Assembly: GCF_001427865.1 (NCBI RefSeq)
Contig: NZ_LMHH01000001.1
Span: 1,984,001-2,048,000 of the forward strand
DNA from: Altererythrobacter sp. Root672
Lineage (GTDB): Bacteria > Pseudomonadota > Alphaproteobacteria > Sphingomonadales > Sphingomonadaceae
Reading direction: 5' to 3'
DNA length: 64,000 nt
The position numbers and the translations under genes were made by a program. The notes under the pieces were generated by a model. That model was not told the origin of the DNA. It ran no database searches and worked only from the letters and a program-made list of their open reading frames with translations. Every line of letters begins with the position of its first letter. Positions within the stretch are counted from its first letter, which is position 1. Shown here in pieces: positions 62,432-64,000 of this stretch.

Positions 62432-62535
62432 CCCTCTCCCCTTGGGAGAGGGTTGGGTGAGGGTGAGAAGCACAGAGTAGCGGACCCTCACCCTCCGCGC
62501 CTGACGGCGCTCCCCCCTCTCCCACGGGGAGAGGG
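62432..62535. repeat. Pair of GC-rich palindromes in a convergent intergenic region
   Basis: CCCTCTCCC-CTT-GGGAGAGGG (62432-62452) and CCCTCTCCC-AC-GGGGAGAGGG (62515-62535), bracketing GGTGAGGGTGAG and the complementary CTCACCCTCC. Together they can fold as a long nested hairpin. It separates the S9 peptidase from the convergent 62544 gene. Confidence 0.8.
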
Positions 62536-62543
62536 TAAAGTGT

Positions 62544-63437
62544 CTACTCCCCCACCACGTTCCCCGCCGTCGCCTCAAGCGAGATCGGCCCCACCAACGA
62601 AGCGACGATCCCCGGCCCAGCCTGATCCGGCCGACGGGCGTCCATCCGCATCTCGTTCATGGCAATGTTCGCCTTCACGTGGCGGTTGAACGGCAGCACG
62701 GTCCCATCGCCCCAATCCTGGTGGACGATGTCGAACTCCAGCGTATCCCCGCTGATCTTGAAGTTCTCCAGCGCACCAAAGGTATAAGGATTGTCGCATC
62801 GTCCGCAGGCCAGGCCGAACAAGCGATCGCCGTCCTTGCGGATGACGAAGTACTGCTTCTCCATCCCAACCCCGAAGCCAAGCCACACGCCGACCACGTC
62901 GTTCGCGGAGATGCGCCTCCAGTGCGCCGGCTGAACATAAGGCGCAGGCGGCGGACCGGCCGGACCAGCGGCCCTGGGCAGGATCGGAACAGGCGGGGCG
63001 TTCGGCGGCAGGATCGACTGCTGATACGGTCCTGGCGTCGGCCCGCGCGGGTCCTTGATCGTGGTGTGTTCGAAGTTCAGGCCCCCGGTCCCGCCGCGCT
63101 TGCCGCTGACCACCAGCTTGCCATCGACGAGTTTGGCCTGGAGCCGGTCCGTCGAAGCGGGCGAGCCGTCGAGCTTCAGGTGTCGGATCTTGAACGTCAG
63201 CCCGTCGGTTTCGCTGAACGTCCCCTCGATCGGGGCGAGCGTGGTGCCGTCGGCGCAGTGCGTGCAGTAGACGCCGGTAACCTCGCTACCCTTGATGACG
63301 AACTGATAGACATGCGGCTCCCCGCCATCGGTCCGCCACCCGCCGCGATAGTAATCGGCATCCTCGGCGCTCGCGCTCGAAGCCAAAGCCAGCGACGCGC
63401 CCGCCAGGGCCGCCCATGCAAACGATCGAAAGGTCAT
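62544..63437 (-). CDS. Secreted hypothetical protein
   Basis: 297 residues from the ATG at 63437. Signal peptide (MTFRSFAWAALAGASLALAS, cleaved near SSASAED). The first part has EVTGVYCTHCADGTTLAPIE with a CxxC pair, then a Pro-rich linker PNAPPVPILPRAAGPAGP, then a beta-rich second half with LFGLACGRCDNPYTFGALEN (another CxxC). The last 20 residues are acidic. The twin CxxC motifs may bind a metal or be disulfides in the periplasm. Family unknown. Confidence 0.8.
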   Translation of the reverse strand: MTFRSFAWAALAGASLALASSASAEDADYYRGGWRTDGGEPHVYQFVIKGSEVTGVYCTHCADGTTLAPIEGTFSETDGLTFKIRHLKLDGSPASTDRLQAKLVDGKLVVSGKRGGTGGLNFEHTTIKDPRGPTPGPYQQSILPPNAPPVPILPRAAGPAGPPPAPYVQPAHWRRISANDVVGVWLGFGVGMEKQYFVIRKDGDRLFGLACGRCDNPYTFGALENFKISGDTLEFDIVHQDWGDGTVLPFNRHVKANIAMNEMRMDARRPDQAGPGIVASLVGPISLEATAGNVVGE

Positions 63438-63535
63438 CCCCAAGCTCTCTCCCCGTTCCGCCTTTTGGCGGGACCTTGATGCTAGCATCAGCGCGGCGGT
63501 TCACAACCGGCTCTATCTGCGCTAGCTGCGCCGCG

Positions 63536-63862
63536 ATGCGCCGCGCCTTGCACCTCCTGCTCCTTCTGGCCGTGCTGTGGTGCGGTATCCATGTCGGTGA
63601 GCCGGCCATGGCGCATGACGAGACGCTCCACCACCAGTTGGCCGCCGCGGACGACAGTTCGCGCGACGCCGGTGGCGAGAAGCAGGACGGCGTGTTCGAT
63701 GCCGCCCATGTTGGCCACCACCATTGCCCTATGGCCCCGGCCTGCAATGACGGCGCGGCATCGTCGACCGGCCTGACCGATGGTGCGCCCGTGTTCGCGG
63801 CCGCCGTTGCGCCGCTAGCCTCGCTGTCACAGGCTCCCCCGCTGGAGCCGCCAGCCGCCTGA
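63536..63862 (+). CDS. Small secreted His-rich protein
   Basis: 108 residues from the ATG at 63536. Signal peptide LHLLLLLAVLWCGIHVGEPA with cleavage near MAHDETL. The mature part contains histidine clusters (ETLHHQLA, AAHVGHHHCPM) and one Cys pair spread over CPMAPACND, which suggests metal binding (Cu, Zn, Co). Such proteins often precede RND metal-efflux genes. It directly precedes a partial gene that starts with a signal peptide. Upstream in-frame starts overlap the divergent gene and are less likely. Confidence 0.7.
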   Translation: MRRALHLLLLLAVLWCGIHVGEPAMAHDETLHHQLAAADDSSRDAGGEKQDGVFDAAHVGHHHCPMAPACNDGAASSTGLTDGAPVFAAAVAPLASLSQAPPLEPPAA

Positions 63863-63929
63863 ACCTTCGCACACCGTGCGGGCCCAAGCGCCCGCCTTGG
63901 CGATCGATTGTGTTCAGGAGCATTTCTAC

Positions 63930-64000
63930 ATGTCATTCAAGTCGCGTGCGGCCCTCCTTGCGGGGGCTGCCTTCCTTATGCCGAGTCCGGCGCTCGCTCA
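63930..64000 (+). CDS. Start of an exported protein (3' end outside window)
   Basis: 23 codons from the ATG at 63930 with AGGAG 9 bases upstream. The translation SFKSRAALLAGAAFLMPSPA is a Sec signal peptide. Together with the His-rich gene just upstream, the position suits the TolC-family outer membrane channel (czcC type) of a metal-efflux operon, but only the signal peptide is in view, so the identity is not supported by sequence. Confidence 0.5.
   Translation, partial: MSFKSRAALLAGAAFLMPSPALA

Overview
The window looks like a high-GC alphaproteobacterial chromosome, most likely from the order Sphingomonadales (Novosphingobium, Sphingobium or a relative). The reasons are the complete dcw cluster with a long-linker FtsZ, the siroheme/sulfite block cobA-DUF2849-cysI-DUF934-cysH, a PobA/Ugd/QueF/MscS-type core, and intergenic GC-rich nested palindromes. 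The genus is an inference from protein style; no 16S gene is present.

Layout. 1-1890: end of a tyrosine/homogentisate catabolic unit (fahA 3' end, maiA) converging on a LuxR-type regulator. 2195-10612: a leftward-transcribed integrated element with a P4-type tyrosine integrase, an AlpA-like regulator, a replication block (winged-helix protein, zinc-ribbon primase piece, TOPRIM-DnaB-type helicase, SSB), a terminase-small-subunit-like HTH protein, small unknowns and a SIR2-like protein at the far end. No capsid or tail genes are seen. This gene order resembles phage satellites (PICI/P4-like) with a possible defence cargo. 10568-12883: a 2.27-kb mini-island between two identical 45-bp copies of the 3' part of a tRNA-Thr(UGU) gene. 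It carries a small protein and a two-gene module of unknown function. Neither 45-bp copy has its 5' tRNA half.

12960-32455 is ordinary core: a short Cys-rich protein, a secreted protein, pobA, ugd, queF, a Pro-rich membrane protein, sseA-metC-mscS (overlapping), an alginate-export-type porin, the assimilatory sulfur operon, a DUF1254 protein, a PilZ protein and obgE-proB-SDR. tRNA-Ala(CGC) lies at 32517-32592. Next come a polyproline lipoprotein, a Bax-inhibitor-1 family protein with a clear terminator, proC, a YbjN protein and a SPOR-domain protein.

37857-56770 (minus strand) is the full division and cell wall cluster in the order mraZ-rsmH-ftsL-ftsI-murE-murF-mraY-murD-ftsW-murG-murC-murB-ddl-ftsQ-ftsA-ftsZ. 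Of 15 junctions, ten overlap by 4 nt, two by 1 nt, and three have gaps (9, 160 and 121 nt); the 160-nt gap holds a nested palindrome. Five GGG-containing repeats at about 10-bp spacing upstream of mraZ look like a MraZ operator. The right end holds two membrane or lipid-anchored proteins (one GldG/DUF4350-like), cysteine synthase, a [2Fe-2S] ferredoxin, an AlkA-type glycosylase, an S9 peptidase, a secreted protein, and the start of what may be a metal-efflux locus cut by the window edge.
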